From: Nephrocerus scutellatus
Taxonomy: Eukaryota > Arthropoda > Insecta > Diptera > Pipunculidae
NCBI GenBank assembly: GCA_947095585.1
Contig: OX352763.1
Location: 18,649,462-18,713,461 of the forward strand
Direction of reading: 5' to 3'
DNA: 64,000 nt
How positions within the stretch are numbered: position 1 is the first letter of the stretch; each line of letters starts with the position of its first letter. The translations under genes were made by a program, and so were the position numbers. Positions 36,997 through 46,866 of this stretch are shown here, piece after piece. The notes beneath the pieces were generated by a model. That model was not told the DNA's origin. It saw nothing but the letters and a program-made list of their open reading frames with translations, and ran no database searches.

Positions 36997-37431
36997 AGCA
37001 GTTTGAGTTAATCAAGTAGCTTATGTCGACATAAATATCAGTTTGCAAGCCACCACACAATAAAAATAGTAAAAGAGCTTATGATACTTCGTCCAACAAA
37101 TCGGGATGGTGCCTCTTCCGAAGTTGCCAACGTTTTGTAGAGGTCATGAAAAATAGGTGGAACTAAGCTTCCATTATATCCCCGTCACTACAACCTTCTC
37201 CTGCTTTGAGGAATTGTGCCAACAGAGAAAAAATTTAACAGAGTTTTCGCTTTACTAGCAATGGAACCCGATTTTCATCTCTCCTGATCCACTTCTCTTT
37301 GAAAATAAGTGCTTTTAATTATAAAATCACTTTTTATATAAAAATGCATTCAATTTTACTTTTATTATTAAACTCCTTTGCTCATTGTCATTCCTCTCTT
37401 ATATAGGGACACTATTAACAAGTCATCCGAG

Positions 37432-38019
37432 CTATACGCTTTCTAATACTTTATTTCCTCCATCAGGTGACTTGGTGTTTAATTGCGCGAATTTTCCAAG
37501 CGATTTGAATAAATAAATTAACCCTCTTTGAATGGCCTTCCTATCGATTGCTCTAATGCCAGAATCTGTATTTAATTCCGCTTCCACAAAATGGGAAAAT
37601 TTACCCTGCGGTTAATGAGCACATAAAAGTTCCTCTCAAGTTTACGCTGTTGGTCACCCCAAAGCTGTCAAACCGATCGACTAAACATTCAACGGTTTCT
37701 CCATTGACACACGTATCCCAAATAACCTCAACCTCAAATTTGTCATTAATGTTGATACTGCTTCTGCTGCGGCTAGTGCTGTCTGATACCCACCAAAATT
37801 CGAACTCGTCTATCACGTTTTTGTCCTCCTGGCCGATGCCACCCATGTTGGTGCCAGTGTTCACTGATGATGACATTATCGGTGGTATTTGCTCTCGTTT
37901 TTTCGTCAAATTAAAGTTCGCCTTTAGAGGCGACCCGATACTGTAATTAATTATTTCAAAGGAATTTTCTATGACAAGGACGGGCACGACACTACGAGTA
38001 TAACGTGCTACAGGGCTTA
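37432..38019 (-). CDS. orphan gene remnant or exon, unknown protein
   Basis: Two adjacent minus-strand frames look like protein. The first is open from 38029 to 37601 (143 codons) and starts after a possible acceptor (CTAAC branch-like site, then ATACAG at 38020). It includes VIENSFEIINYSIGSPLKAN, FEFWWVSDS and KFEVEVIWDTCVNGETVECL. The second, one base out of phase, runs from about 37613 to a stop at 37432-37434 and includes KFSHFVEAELNTDSG and YLFKSLGKFAQL. The join can be a frameshift in a decayed gene or a short intron: a GTAAAT donor lies at the end of the first frame. The first frame has no ATG near its start, so if real it is an internal exon. I cannot name a family. A captured viral or host gene are both possible; a chance frame is less likely because both pieces have protein-like composition. 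Confidence 0.4.
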
Positions 38020-38029
38020 CTGTATGTTT

Positions 38030-38671
38030 TTAGAGTTAGGAAAGTGCTATAAACAGAAGTGTGAGTGTTGATGAAACGACGCTGTTAAAAGCAGGAATGG
38101 ATATGTTCCATCGAAGCCATCAAATAACCCAATTGCTGAACTCTTTTCATGTGGCTTCTAAGGTATTTGCGGCAAAGCAGCTGTTCGGTCGTGGTGTCGT
38201 AAACAAATTTCCTAGACACACGCTCCGTTGTTTTACAAAATGTCCTTCCAGCTTTAGATCAGTGCCGTTTGACCGCCGATTGTATAATATGCTGCTGGAA
38301 TGGATTTGGAAGGAAATTATCCTAATTTGCGCTCGCTTACAAAACACCTTTTTTTGTTAAGCTTTCTTTTGTGTTCCTTCCGTTATATGTAAATAGACCC
38401 AAGGGCTTGGAGCTGCTATATTCAAATTGATGTTACACCGCACTGTAATTATTTGTTAAATGGCATCGAGTGCACATAAAGACACGTCTCCGTCTCGCTA
38501 ATTCCCAAATGCAACGGAAACTTTATTTTTTATACGGAATGTCGAACAACTGTTGGAGACGATTCCACTTGAATATTTTAAATGTTTAACTTAAACATTT
38601 AAGGTTTAAATAGGTACCTACATAGCATATTTTGATAGCCAATAAAATAATAGGTATAAGTGGCAAATCAC
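38030..38671. other. no gene recognised
   Basis: A frame on the plus strand (38061-38360, 99 codons) and one on the minus strand (38147-38347) overlap; neither has a recognisable motif. If the orphan frame below it is a real gene, an upstream exon should lie in this interval on the minus strand. Confidence 0.35.
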
Positions 38672-38737
38672 AATTTCTGACTCTACAACTTGGGTCCAGT
38701 CCTTCACTTCCGCAAAAAAATTCCGTCTGATTTCTCC
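38672..38737 (-). mobile_element. LINE-A 3'-terminal scrap
   Basis: TTTCTGACTCTACAACTTGG, GTCCAGTCCTTCACTTCCGC and AAAAAAATTCCGTCTGATTT are a diverged reverse complement of the LINE-A end (compare 8686-8750). It stops where the 11-base minisatellite starts. Confidence 0.6.
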
Positions 38738-39395
38738 TTCAAAGACTCCCAAAAGACGCTTAACAGCCGTGATAAAAAAATACAACAAGGCCACCAAAAT
38801 ACCCTCAGAAGAATCGTAACAAATCTCCGAAAAAATCATTAAAGACCTCAAAAGACCCTCAAAGGACCCCCAAAAAACCTTCAAAAGATCCTCAAAAGGC
38901 TTTCCAAAAGACCCTTAAGACACTCAAAAGATACCACAAAAACCCCCAAAAACCCTTAAAAAAGAATTGAAAGATATCTTAGAATTATCTGATGATGAAA
39001 TCGCACAAGATAATAAAAACGGATTGGTAAGACATTGATGACGAAAACGCCGAAGAAGTGCCGAAAAAATCATAAAAGACCCCCAAAATATCCTCAGACG
39101 ACCCTCAAAGGACCCCCCGAAAACCTTCAAAAGATCCTCAAAAAGCTTTCAAAAAGACCTCCAAAAGACCCCATAAACCCTCAAAAGACCCCCCAAAATC
39201 AAAACCCCAAAACTACCCCTAAAAGACCCTCAAAAGGCCTCCAAATGAAACTAAAAAAACTTCCTAAAAAACCCCCAAAATGCCCTCCAAAGGCCCCCCA
39301 AAAACCGCAAAAGACCACCAAAAGACCCTCAAAATACCCCCAAAGGACAAAAAAAAGGCCATCAAAACACCCGTAAAAGACCCACAAAAGATCCT
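38738..39395 (-). repeat. minisatellite, 11-base unit TCAAAAGACCC, two blocks
   Basis: Dozens of diverged 11-mers such as CCCTCAAAAGA, CCCCCAAAAGA and CCTCAAAAGG fill 38738-38975 and 39060-39395; they are the reverse complement of the unit at 16414-16590. The 75 or so bases between the blocks are non-repetitive. Frames stay open on both strands because 33 bases (three units) keep phase, giving proline/lysine-rich frames (for example SKRPPKDPINPQKTPQ) that I regard as repeat artefacts. Confidence 0.85.
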
Positions 39396-39654
39396 AACAT
39401 ATATGTACAAATCGGTTGAGAAATTACTTAGTTCCCAAAATGTAAAAATGTAACACAATAACGTGACCAATAATGTGACTCAAATTCGCAACACAAAATT
39501 AATTTTGGTGCCGTATCCATCCTCATCGCCGATCAAGTAGTTTCACTTAAAACAAGAAAATGTAAAAAAAAACTTCGGTTTTCGGGTACAGATTTTTATG
39601 TTTACATTGAAATCGAAACCAGCCAAATACACCTTTATTATCTGTTTTTGAGAT
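39396..39654. other. no gene recognised
   Basis: AT-rich spacer between two repeats. Confidence 0.5.
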
Positions 39655-39980
39655 CAAAGTATTTCCTTTTTACACGTTTCACACGCGTCACATGCGTCAC
39701 ACTCGTCACACGCGACTCACGACACACATCAAATGCGGGATATTAAAATTGGCCCCTGACATTGAGCCGCTCACAAAATTTCAGTCCTATATGTCGTACG
39801 AAAGGTGGTTAAAAAAGACCTAAAAAAACGAGAAAATGACACGTCATACATGGAATATAAAAAAATGCTATACACTCATAGCTTGGCCAATTTTTGTCTG
39901 TATTTTCGACTAATTTGAGGTCCTTTTAAATCATCTTCCACACGATCTAGAGAGTTGAAATTTTGTTTTTTTTCTTATTT
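39655..39980. repeat. repeat family R5, two copies in inverted orientation
   Basis: The plus-strand copy (39655-39840) has a run of CGTCACA-type motifs (CACACGCGTCACATGCGTCAC) and then GCTCACAAAATTTCAG and GGTGGTTAAAAAAGACCTAA. From 39890 the end of the same unit appears reversed (GAGGTCCTTTTAAATCATCT, CTAGAGAGTTGAAATTTTG). The reversed form is also what lies in intron 2 of the arginine-rich gene copies. Confidence 0.65.
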
Positions 39981-40049
39981 TACTTTCGTTTACATAGTAA
40001 AAGTAAGTCGTGTTGTGCCCTCACCTGCATTTTTTACTTTGATTTAACA

Positions 40050-40115
40050 TTTCAAATAGCTTTTCACAAACCCACAAAATAATCACAAATCAATTTTAAA
40101 GTGGGACAGGCATAC
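40050..40115 (+). repeat. repeat family R6, internal scrap
   Basis: AAATAGCTTTTCACAAACCC followed by AATCACAAATCAATTTTAAA and GTGGGAC, the reverse of 36719-36784. Confidence 0.55.
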
Positions 40116-40849
40116 TCGGCATCTGCTGGACATTCTTGAAATAGATTATTTCTATAAAAAAAAACTAAATAATAGCAACTCGGCCGTATAACAAATATCT
40201 GAGTAAACTCTTACGGAAAGATTTCTTTTATATTTTAAAACAAAGCTAAACTTCTCTGAGATACTACCGTTAAAACACACTCCTATTGTATGATGATAAC
40301 AGGATTGACAACGCAGCCATCAAATGGTCTGAAGGTAAACTCTTAGTATTGTTCACCACTAGAAGAAGTTTATCTACCTAACAACTAAAACAGCAGAAGA
40401 AGAAGAAAGTAAACTTTTGAAAGAAGATGTTTTGTTAGTAAACATATATCCGATAGTTAGTTGTAATATGGCCGTCTCTCCTATGGTGTGTATGGTTTCA
40501 GTAGCTAAAGACAAAACCTCAGACAAACCAAATTCCAAACCACAATAGAACGTGTAATGAATATATTGTTTCTTTCCAAGTTTTTGTTAGAAACTGCGAG
40601 AGTGTGTTAGTTTGCTTTTTATCTACTTTCACCATAATCAGCATTTCCAAGTTTTACTACGATTTGAGCAAATTTAGATAGGAACCAGGAATGAAGTTCG
40701 TAATAAATCGGTCTATAACGAGCGAATTTTATATGAACTCTTTCTACAAAAAAATGACAGCAAGTAACATTAATTTTTAAATACTAGGATTAATGAAGCT
40801 CTGTTCAGAGGTTCATCATAAAGTTAAAAGGCCACTCTTGTACTACGGT
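40116..40849. other. no gene recognised
   Basis: AT-rich. A short stretch at 40485-40508 (CTATGGTGTGTATGGTTTCAG) resembles part of the tandem repeat at 36130. Confidence 0.4.
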
Positions 40850-41290
40850 AAGAATAGTATTCAGTAATTTGCCCGACGACGACCGACGAATTTCAGCAAA
40901 ACTGGACAGAGAATGATTAGAGTTGAATTATTTTTAAGGATGGGTCAAGGTCTTGCTTCCGACAACTAGAAGGACGTACTAGAAGAGTTTGAAGAAGAAA
41001 ATGTGAGAGGTATTTTTCGCCTACTGATCCCAACGAAAATATGTCTGTGGTTTGTGGAGGAGTTGCTATGCATGGAAGAACAACAGAACTTGTTCAAGGA
41101 TCAATAAATAAAAAAAATCCACACAATACGAGTTTTTGTGGAATATATTATTCCTTTTTTCCCCAATTTAAGGGAAATATTTTGTTAACACAAGATAATG
41201 CAAGACAACACGTCGCCAGGTGCATTTCCGAGAACCTTCAAAAAGTGGAAAGCAATATAATAACTTGCCCTGCAAAGACCGCGAATATAA
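40850..41290 (+). mobile_element. Tc1-like transposase fragment
   Basis: Translation of 41041-41270 gives MSVVCGGVAMHGRTTELVQG, ILLTQDNARQHVARCISENL and ITCPAKTANINT, matching the WGGI...GRT.L and L.QDNARPH.A motifs of Tc1-type transposases; the second catalytic D is in QDNAR. Upstream, RQLEGRTRRV and CERYF (40965-41015) continue it. Frameshifts, loss of the third catalytic region and truncation by a LINE fragment at 41313 show it is dead. No terminal repeats were found. Confidence 0.75.
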
Positions 41291-41312
41291 ACACTACTTT
41301 TTTTTTTATTAA

Positions 41313-41690
41313 TACCCTAGCCCATATGGCAGACACTGAGACCTAAAGATATATTGGGTTTGTTTTTTCTAAGAGACATCCCTACGAACGATAGTAAATC
41401 CTTAGTCGCAGAATATCTCAACTCCGCTGTCAAGCATATTTTGTTGTGAAAGATGCGTCTCCTTAACCAAAGTGATGATGGGCACTCATTGAGAATGTGC
41501 TCGGATGACTCTTCATGTTCCGAGCAGAACATATTTTGATTTAGGATTTCCTGATATGAAAAGGGCCTGATAAATTGTTTGGATTGCCTAAATCCCGGGA
41601 CGAGAACCCAGTGGGCAAAATGAAGTCTGTGTTCCCAAAAATATATCAGTGCACATTTTCGAAACTGTGCCCTATGCAATTAAACAAAAC
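41313..41690 (-). mobile_element. LINE-E fragment: RNase H C-terminus and 3' end
   Basis: Minus-strand translation RKCALIYFWEHRLHFAHWVL, FCSEHEESSEHILNECPSSL and ELRYSATKDLLSFVG is the C-terminal zinc-finger-like region after an RNase H domain (C..C.E..E...H....C). The end CCATATGGGCTAGGGTA is shared with the second copy at 57597. Confidence 0.8.
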
Positions 41691-41720
41691 TGAATTAAAA
41701 AAAAGTATTGAAAAGTCGTG

Positions 41721-41999
41721 GGCTCAGTGGTAATGCACATGGCTGCTGCGCAGGAGGTTAAGGTTCGAATCCCAGCAACACCAAAAGTATTTTTCACGGT
41801 GTCCCACCTCTGTCGAATGGGTGACAAACGTTCCGAGAGTAATTAATACCTTGTCACGGAAAGCTTCTCCAATTCGCCGTTCGGATCCGGCCTTAAATTG
41901 TAGGTCCCTTCCATTAACATGTGCAGCACAAATGGTCGCGAAAAATTAGGCCTTGGACCGCAATGGTCTGTCGCGCCAAATATTATTATTATTATTATT
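41721..41999 (+). mobile_element. tRNA-derived SINE with target-site duplication
   Basis: Begins GGCTCAGTGGTAATGC (A-box-like) and has GGTTCGAATCCC (B box), a body (TTTTTCACGGTGTCCCAC, CTTGTCACGGAAAGCTTCTC), CACAAATGGTCGCG, GGACCGCAATGGTC and the end TGTCGCGCCAAATATTATT with seven or so ATT units. The 14 bases ATTGAAAAGTCGTG flank it on both sides (41707-41720 and 42000-42013), a clear duplication of the kind LINE enzymes make. The first few bases of the tRNA head are missing relative to the copy at 1828. The head cannot fold as a working tRNA because the acceptor stem is gone. Confidence 0.92.
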
Positions 42000-42013
42000 A
42001 TTGAAAAGTCGTG

Positions 42014-44601
42014 ATTTGAACCTGAGACTTCTACATCTTCATAATTTTTCTACTCAGAGCTCTAACCAGTCAGCATAGTCACATAGCAATCAATTTCTTT
42101 TTGTAAACTTGAGGTAAGCATCGTTCCCATTCTGATTCTAATTTCCGTTGGTATTGTCGTATATAGATTATATAGATTGTGATAACAAACTCTTCACGGT
42201 TTTATATTCTATTCTCAGCAATTGCTCGCCAAGTGTTTTAAATCGCCTTTTCGTCCATTGCAAATCAAAATTCCATTATCTACGCAGCCAGCCACATTGT
42301 CACATCATAAAAATGTCATTGCCAAAAATTTCCATATTGCTCCACTCTAACACTTGTAAGCGGGGGAGACAAGGGACTGGCCAGGAATATATCTACGTAT
42401 CCTTTACACTTTTTGCACACTTTTGTAAAATCGTAGATTAAAGTTTCCATTTAAATTTCTGGACTTGAAAGTTGAGCCAAATGTTGAAAGCTGAACTTTT
42501 TATCGGGAAGCGCAATCTCCTTCAAGGAATCCGTGAAGAAGGTAAGTACGAGGAGGTGGTGGAGAAACAAGAAAAACTGAAACAGAAACTTCTTTAAGAT
42601 CTTGTAAAGTTTAACAACAACAAAATTGCGTGTGGTGTGGTGCATCTCAAGAAGTTCAGCACTTATGCAGATTTTCACAGTCGAGTGGACTTTTTTTTAT
42701 TTGTAGATAATCGCGTTGTAGAGAGAGGGGGAGCAAAGAAAACTTGTATTTCCTTATTCTTTTTCAGGGATAGCAATACCCATGAAACTAGGATTAATTT
42801 TTTTTTGTAGTTCTTAGCAAAACCATTGCGAATCCAACTTAATTTCACATTGCAGATTGAACGGCTGATTGTGCGCAACATTTCTCCCTGGCGAAATTAG
42901 CTTCATGTCCTACCTTGGCAGGTTGTACGAGTACTTTCGAATTACATTGCACCAAAAAAAGGGAAACTTGTCAACGAGTTCAAGTGACATGATGCTAGGC
43001 GTCCTTGTTGAAAGTTTACAAGCAGCTGCGCAGCAGAGAGCAATGTACACACTCTGTAAACTTTGCGCATCGCGTTTCACCGCTTAATGTACGTCCTGTT
43101 TGCTTGCGGTATATCCTTGTACACAATTTATATATGCAGATAGTGTGTCTCCATTTAACGGGCATCTTCCGGAAGCAAATTCTTGAAAGTTTCTAACAAA
43201 TTAGCATCGCAAGCGAGCAGCAAGTTATGATGGGCGGGTGCCAGTGGCGGTGAAGTGCTGCGCTAAACAACACACACACACACACATTCATCCCTTCACA
43301 CAACTTATGTACGTGTAGCATAATTTTGTGTAATTTGTCATAGTATAATAGTTGGCATACATCCTGTGGTGTATGCCACAGGGCTCACTCTCCTCCTTTT
43401 ACTCCAACCGTTTTATATCAGGGAGACGTTTCGCGACATCAGACGAATGAATGAGTTTTTGTTCAAGTGTTCGAGCCTAATGCAACTTTGAAGAAGAAGT
43501 AATCGCAAGCGCGCGGCTTTTATGATGTTATCGTTTCGTCCTGTGGATTCTGTAGACGTTGAGAAGCGCGACGTCGTTTCAAGACGCTCGACATTAAGAA
43601 GTTTTTAATGTTTCCTGATGCTCTGTGGAATTGCTATGGATAATTGTTTTTCTTTGTTGCCAAGTTGAGGGATAAAGTTAAATGCTAAATAAATTGAATA
43701 TAAAATCTGTCCTGAACTTTGCATTTAAGGTTGACATTTAATGTCAAAATGTATTACGCTCTGTCAGTGGAGAAAAACTGAGCATAAATAACTGGCACGA
43801 TAGAGAGTAGAAAATTAAAAAACAAAAAGTCAGCATCATTCTTTCCATTGAATATTTGCCAGATATAAATAAAATTATAGTAATAAATCATTGGCCGTCC
43901 ATTTACCCATAACGGCAATAACACGCACTCCATTCGAGCCGTGAGAATGGATAGCTTTCGCAGCCAGCCAACCCGGAAAAAATAGACTACAACAAAAATC
44001 GCCCAATCTCCAAATTTACCTTATGTCAGCAACAACATTGTACGAGCTCTTTTGTTGCATTCGCGTAGCAGTTTATAGGTTGCTTTGTGCACCGTGGCGT
44101 ACAATTTTATTTCGCCACCTGATGGCCACCGTCACGGGTAATGTACTGCAATTTTGCATTCCCATTTCTAAGCAAATTTTCCACATGACTGATTGAAAGG
44201 ATATTCCAGTGCTGTGGATGTGTTGTGTTATTGTGATATGAACTATGGCCTTATGCGATCGTCCTGTGAGTGTTTTTCTGCTGTTTGAATTCAAAAGTAA
44301 AAATCGTTGGATTATTTTTTGATTTATAGGTTCAGATGTTCTGCAGTTTTTGGCTCGTTTATTATTTTCACTGTGTCGATAAGTTGTTGTTTTTTTTGGG
44401 TTCTGTGAATTGCACAAAACTGCATTGATTTTCACATATTTTACTTAAAAATTATAATCAATATTTAAACTTGCTATTTCGTTCCTATATATGACGTGAT
44501 TTATGGTAAGAATTTGCTTAAATGGGTAGCCTTTTCGCTTCGTGGAGTACGACCGCTTGCTTGCTGTTAACTAAGAGTAGAAAAAACATGGATTCCAACA
44601 G
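42014..44601. other. no gene recognised
   Basis: About 2.6 kb of unique-looking sequence with short frames. A CA microsatellite lies at about 43269-43286. Confidence 0.45.
43269..43286. repeat. CA microsatellite
   Basis: Nine CA units. Confidence 0.85.
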
Positions 44602-44888
44602 TGTTACACTGCTGATCTAGTGAATAGTGCGTTGGACTTCTCAGTAGAAGGTTCGAGATTCAAATCCCTCAAACACCAAAATTAATTTTCACAACTCTCG
44701 AGAATGTCTGACAAAAGTCCGAGGGTAAAACTTGCCACGGAAAGCATCTAAGCTCGCCTTTCGAATACTGTATTAAATTGCAGGTCCCTTCCATTTGTGT
44801 ACAAAGATATACGTGCACAACACGAATGATCAAGAGAAGCTAGGCTCTGGACCGCAATGGTCTGTTACGCCAAATATTATTATTATTA
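44602..44888 (+). mobile_element. tRNA-derived SINE, full length
   Basis: Head GTGAATAGTGCGTTGGACTT and GGTTCGAGATTCAAATCCC (diverged boxes), body, CCATTTGTGTACAAAG, GGACCGCAATGGTC and TGTTACGCCAAATATTATTA. Its tail runs straight into the tail of the antisense LINE-A at 44889, so the two elements lie tail to tail. Confidence 0.85.
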
Positions 44889-46572
44889 ATATTATCATAT
44901 TTGGCTCTTAAATTTGGGTCCGGTCCTGAAATCCCGCAAAGAGTCCCTCCAACGGGCCCGATTTTGATCCGATGTTATCCAGTTTTGAATTCCTAAACTC
45001 TGGCCGTCCTGGTCTACTCAATCCTTCCAGCGTAAGAATTGGCTGGCCCCGCTGTCGTGTTCCGTACATACTTAATTCTCTTCACTTAATTCACTTCACG
45101 GAGTCAACATCGCAGAACGCTCGTACATCTCATCATTATAGAGCTCACGGAATCGTCCTTCCTCACATACGGTAAGACTTTTCTCTCGAACGCGGCTAAG
45201 AGGACAGAATGCTTTTTGCTAAGCACCCAAGTTTCGGATCCATATGTAAGTACTGGTATGACCAATGTCTTATATACCAGCAGCTTAGATGTTATGGTTA
45301 ATGTCCTGGATTTAAAGAGTCTTGACAGACTAAAGAAGGCTTTGTTGGCTTTGAGCAACAGTGCGCATATTTCTGGTTATCTGCTGTTATCGGTTGCTAC
45401 AGTTACCACGAGATAGTTAAAGGATTGCACTACTTCAAATTCGCGCTCCACTATCTGAATTGAGGGACCAATGTTGGACCTTTTACTCACAGACGTAGCC
45501 ACCGCATGTACTTTGTTTTGCTCTCATTTATTTGCAGCCTCAGATTTCGTGCCGCCTGCTCTATCTGGATGAAAGCTTCCTGTACAGCTCTTCGGTTTCT
45601 ACCAACGATGTCAATATCGTCTGCGTAAGCCAGTATCTGAATGGACGTATAGAGAATTGTTCCTCTCTTTCTCACTTTCTCCAACGCCAGGTTGAAGAGG
45701 ACGCAGGCCAGTCCATCGCCTTGTCGGAGCTCTTTATAGATGTTGAATTGGATTGATAGTGATCCGGAAATTTTAACTTGGGTTATAACATTGGTCATGG
45801 TCCACCTGCATAGTCGTGCCAGTTTATTTGGGATGCCGAATTCTCTCATGGCTTCATAAAATTCTACTCTGGCTATGCTATCATAGGTGGCTATAAAAAG
45901 ATGGTGAAGTGAGTTTTGAAACTCTAGACATTTTTCCATCACCTGCCTTAGGTCGTAAATCTGATCAGTTGTTGATTTGCCTGGGATGAAGCTACATTGG
46001 TATGGACCAATTATGACTTTAGCGTATGGAGCTACCCTGTCTTGAAGGATAGAGGAGAAAATTTTATACGCGGTACTCAACAACGTTATACCACGATAAT
46101 TGCTGCATTTTCTGATATCTCCCTTCTTATGTATGAGGCACAGGATGCCTCTTCACCAGTCGTCTGGCATAGCTTCTTCTTCCCATACCTGCATTATTAT
46201 TTCATGAATTGCCTGGTGTAATGTGGGGCCTCCTATTTTTATCAGTTCCGCTGGGATCTCATCAGATTCCGGGGACTTATTATTTTTGAGCCCATTTATC
46301 GCTCTGCTAACTTCGCCTATGCTTGGTGACGGCAGCATAGTATGATCTTCGGTCATTGGTGGAGCCTCCAATTCCTCAGTTAGCTGGCCGTTTAGCAACT
46401 CATGAAAGTGCTCTTCCCATCGCTCTAAGATGCCTTTGAGATCGTTGAATAGTTTACCCTGTTTGTCATTGCAATATGTGCAACGCGGTGTATATTGCGT
46501 CATACCGCGGACCCTTTGGTAGGAATTCCGCACCTGGTGCGGTCCTTCCTCTCTGTACTGTTCCAGTTCACG
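44889..46572 (-). mobile_element. LINE-A copy: best-preserved reverse transcriptase
   Basis: Minus strand. Pre-polymerase region (46533-46153: QYTPRCTYCNDKQGKLFNDL, SIGEVSRAINGLKNNKSPES), then a 198-codon open stretch (46083-45487) with AYKIFSSILQDRVAPYAKVI, FIPGKSTTDQIYDLRQVM, EFGIPNKLARLCRWTMTN, LRQGDGLACVLFNLALEK and QILAYADDIDIVGRNRRA, which contains the catalytic YADD. The C-terminal part (45358-45104) and 3' UTR follow to the CCAAATATGATA end at 44889. Truncated at 46572, next to the gene block that contains copy 2. Some frame breaks and a short deletion (the FIDFKAAYDS motif reads FIATYDS) make it inactive. Confidence 0.93.
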
Positions 46573-46617
46573 GACGAGAGCCAGGATTGAGCCAGGATTT
46601 ACATGCTAAGCCAAACG

Positions 46618-46625
46618 TATAAAAG
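46618..46625 (+). promoter_or_regulatory. possible TATA box of the arginine-rich gene, copy 2
   Basis: TATAAAAG lies 241 bases before the ATG and is conserved in the gutted third copy (24942-24949 on the minus strand). Copy 1 lacks this part of the block. The 5' UTR would be about 215 bases, or shorter if a TTTCATTTCAG acceptor at 46809-46819 ends a 5' UTR intron. Confidence 0.35.
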
Positions 46626-46866
46626 TCTGAACACCTAGCAATGTTTGAGAAAAGTGCATATTACACCACCTCAACAAATAAAGCCATTGAGGTTTTGTTG
46701 CTCCCGCATTATTCACTGGGCAATGTTCCACTTGTCACAAGCAAACTTTAAATCATTACAGTAATCTGATTCATAGATGAAAAAGTACATAAATAAGGGA
46801 AAATTTCATATTTTCATTTCAGTTTTTAATTTAAAATAAAAATTTATTGTTAACTTTTATAAAAAA

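Noticed and set aside
39035..39376. Proline/lysine-rich 113-codon frame
   Set aside because: It is the translation of the 11-base minisatellite, whose 33-base order keeps all frames open.
41721..41790. tRNA gene
   Set aside because: A- and B-box-like sequences are present but the acceptor stem is missing and the sequence continues into a repeated SINE body with target duplications.
43376..43600. CRISPR or phage-like repeats
   Set aside because: No regularly spaced direct repeats anywhere; the DNA is eukaryotic.
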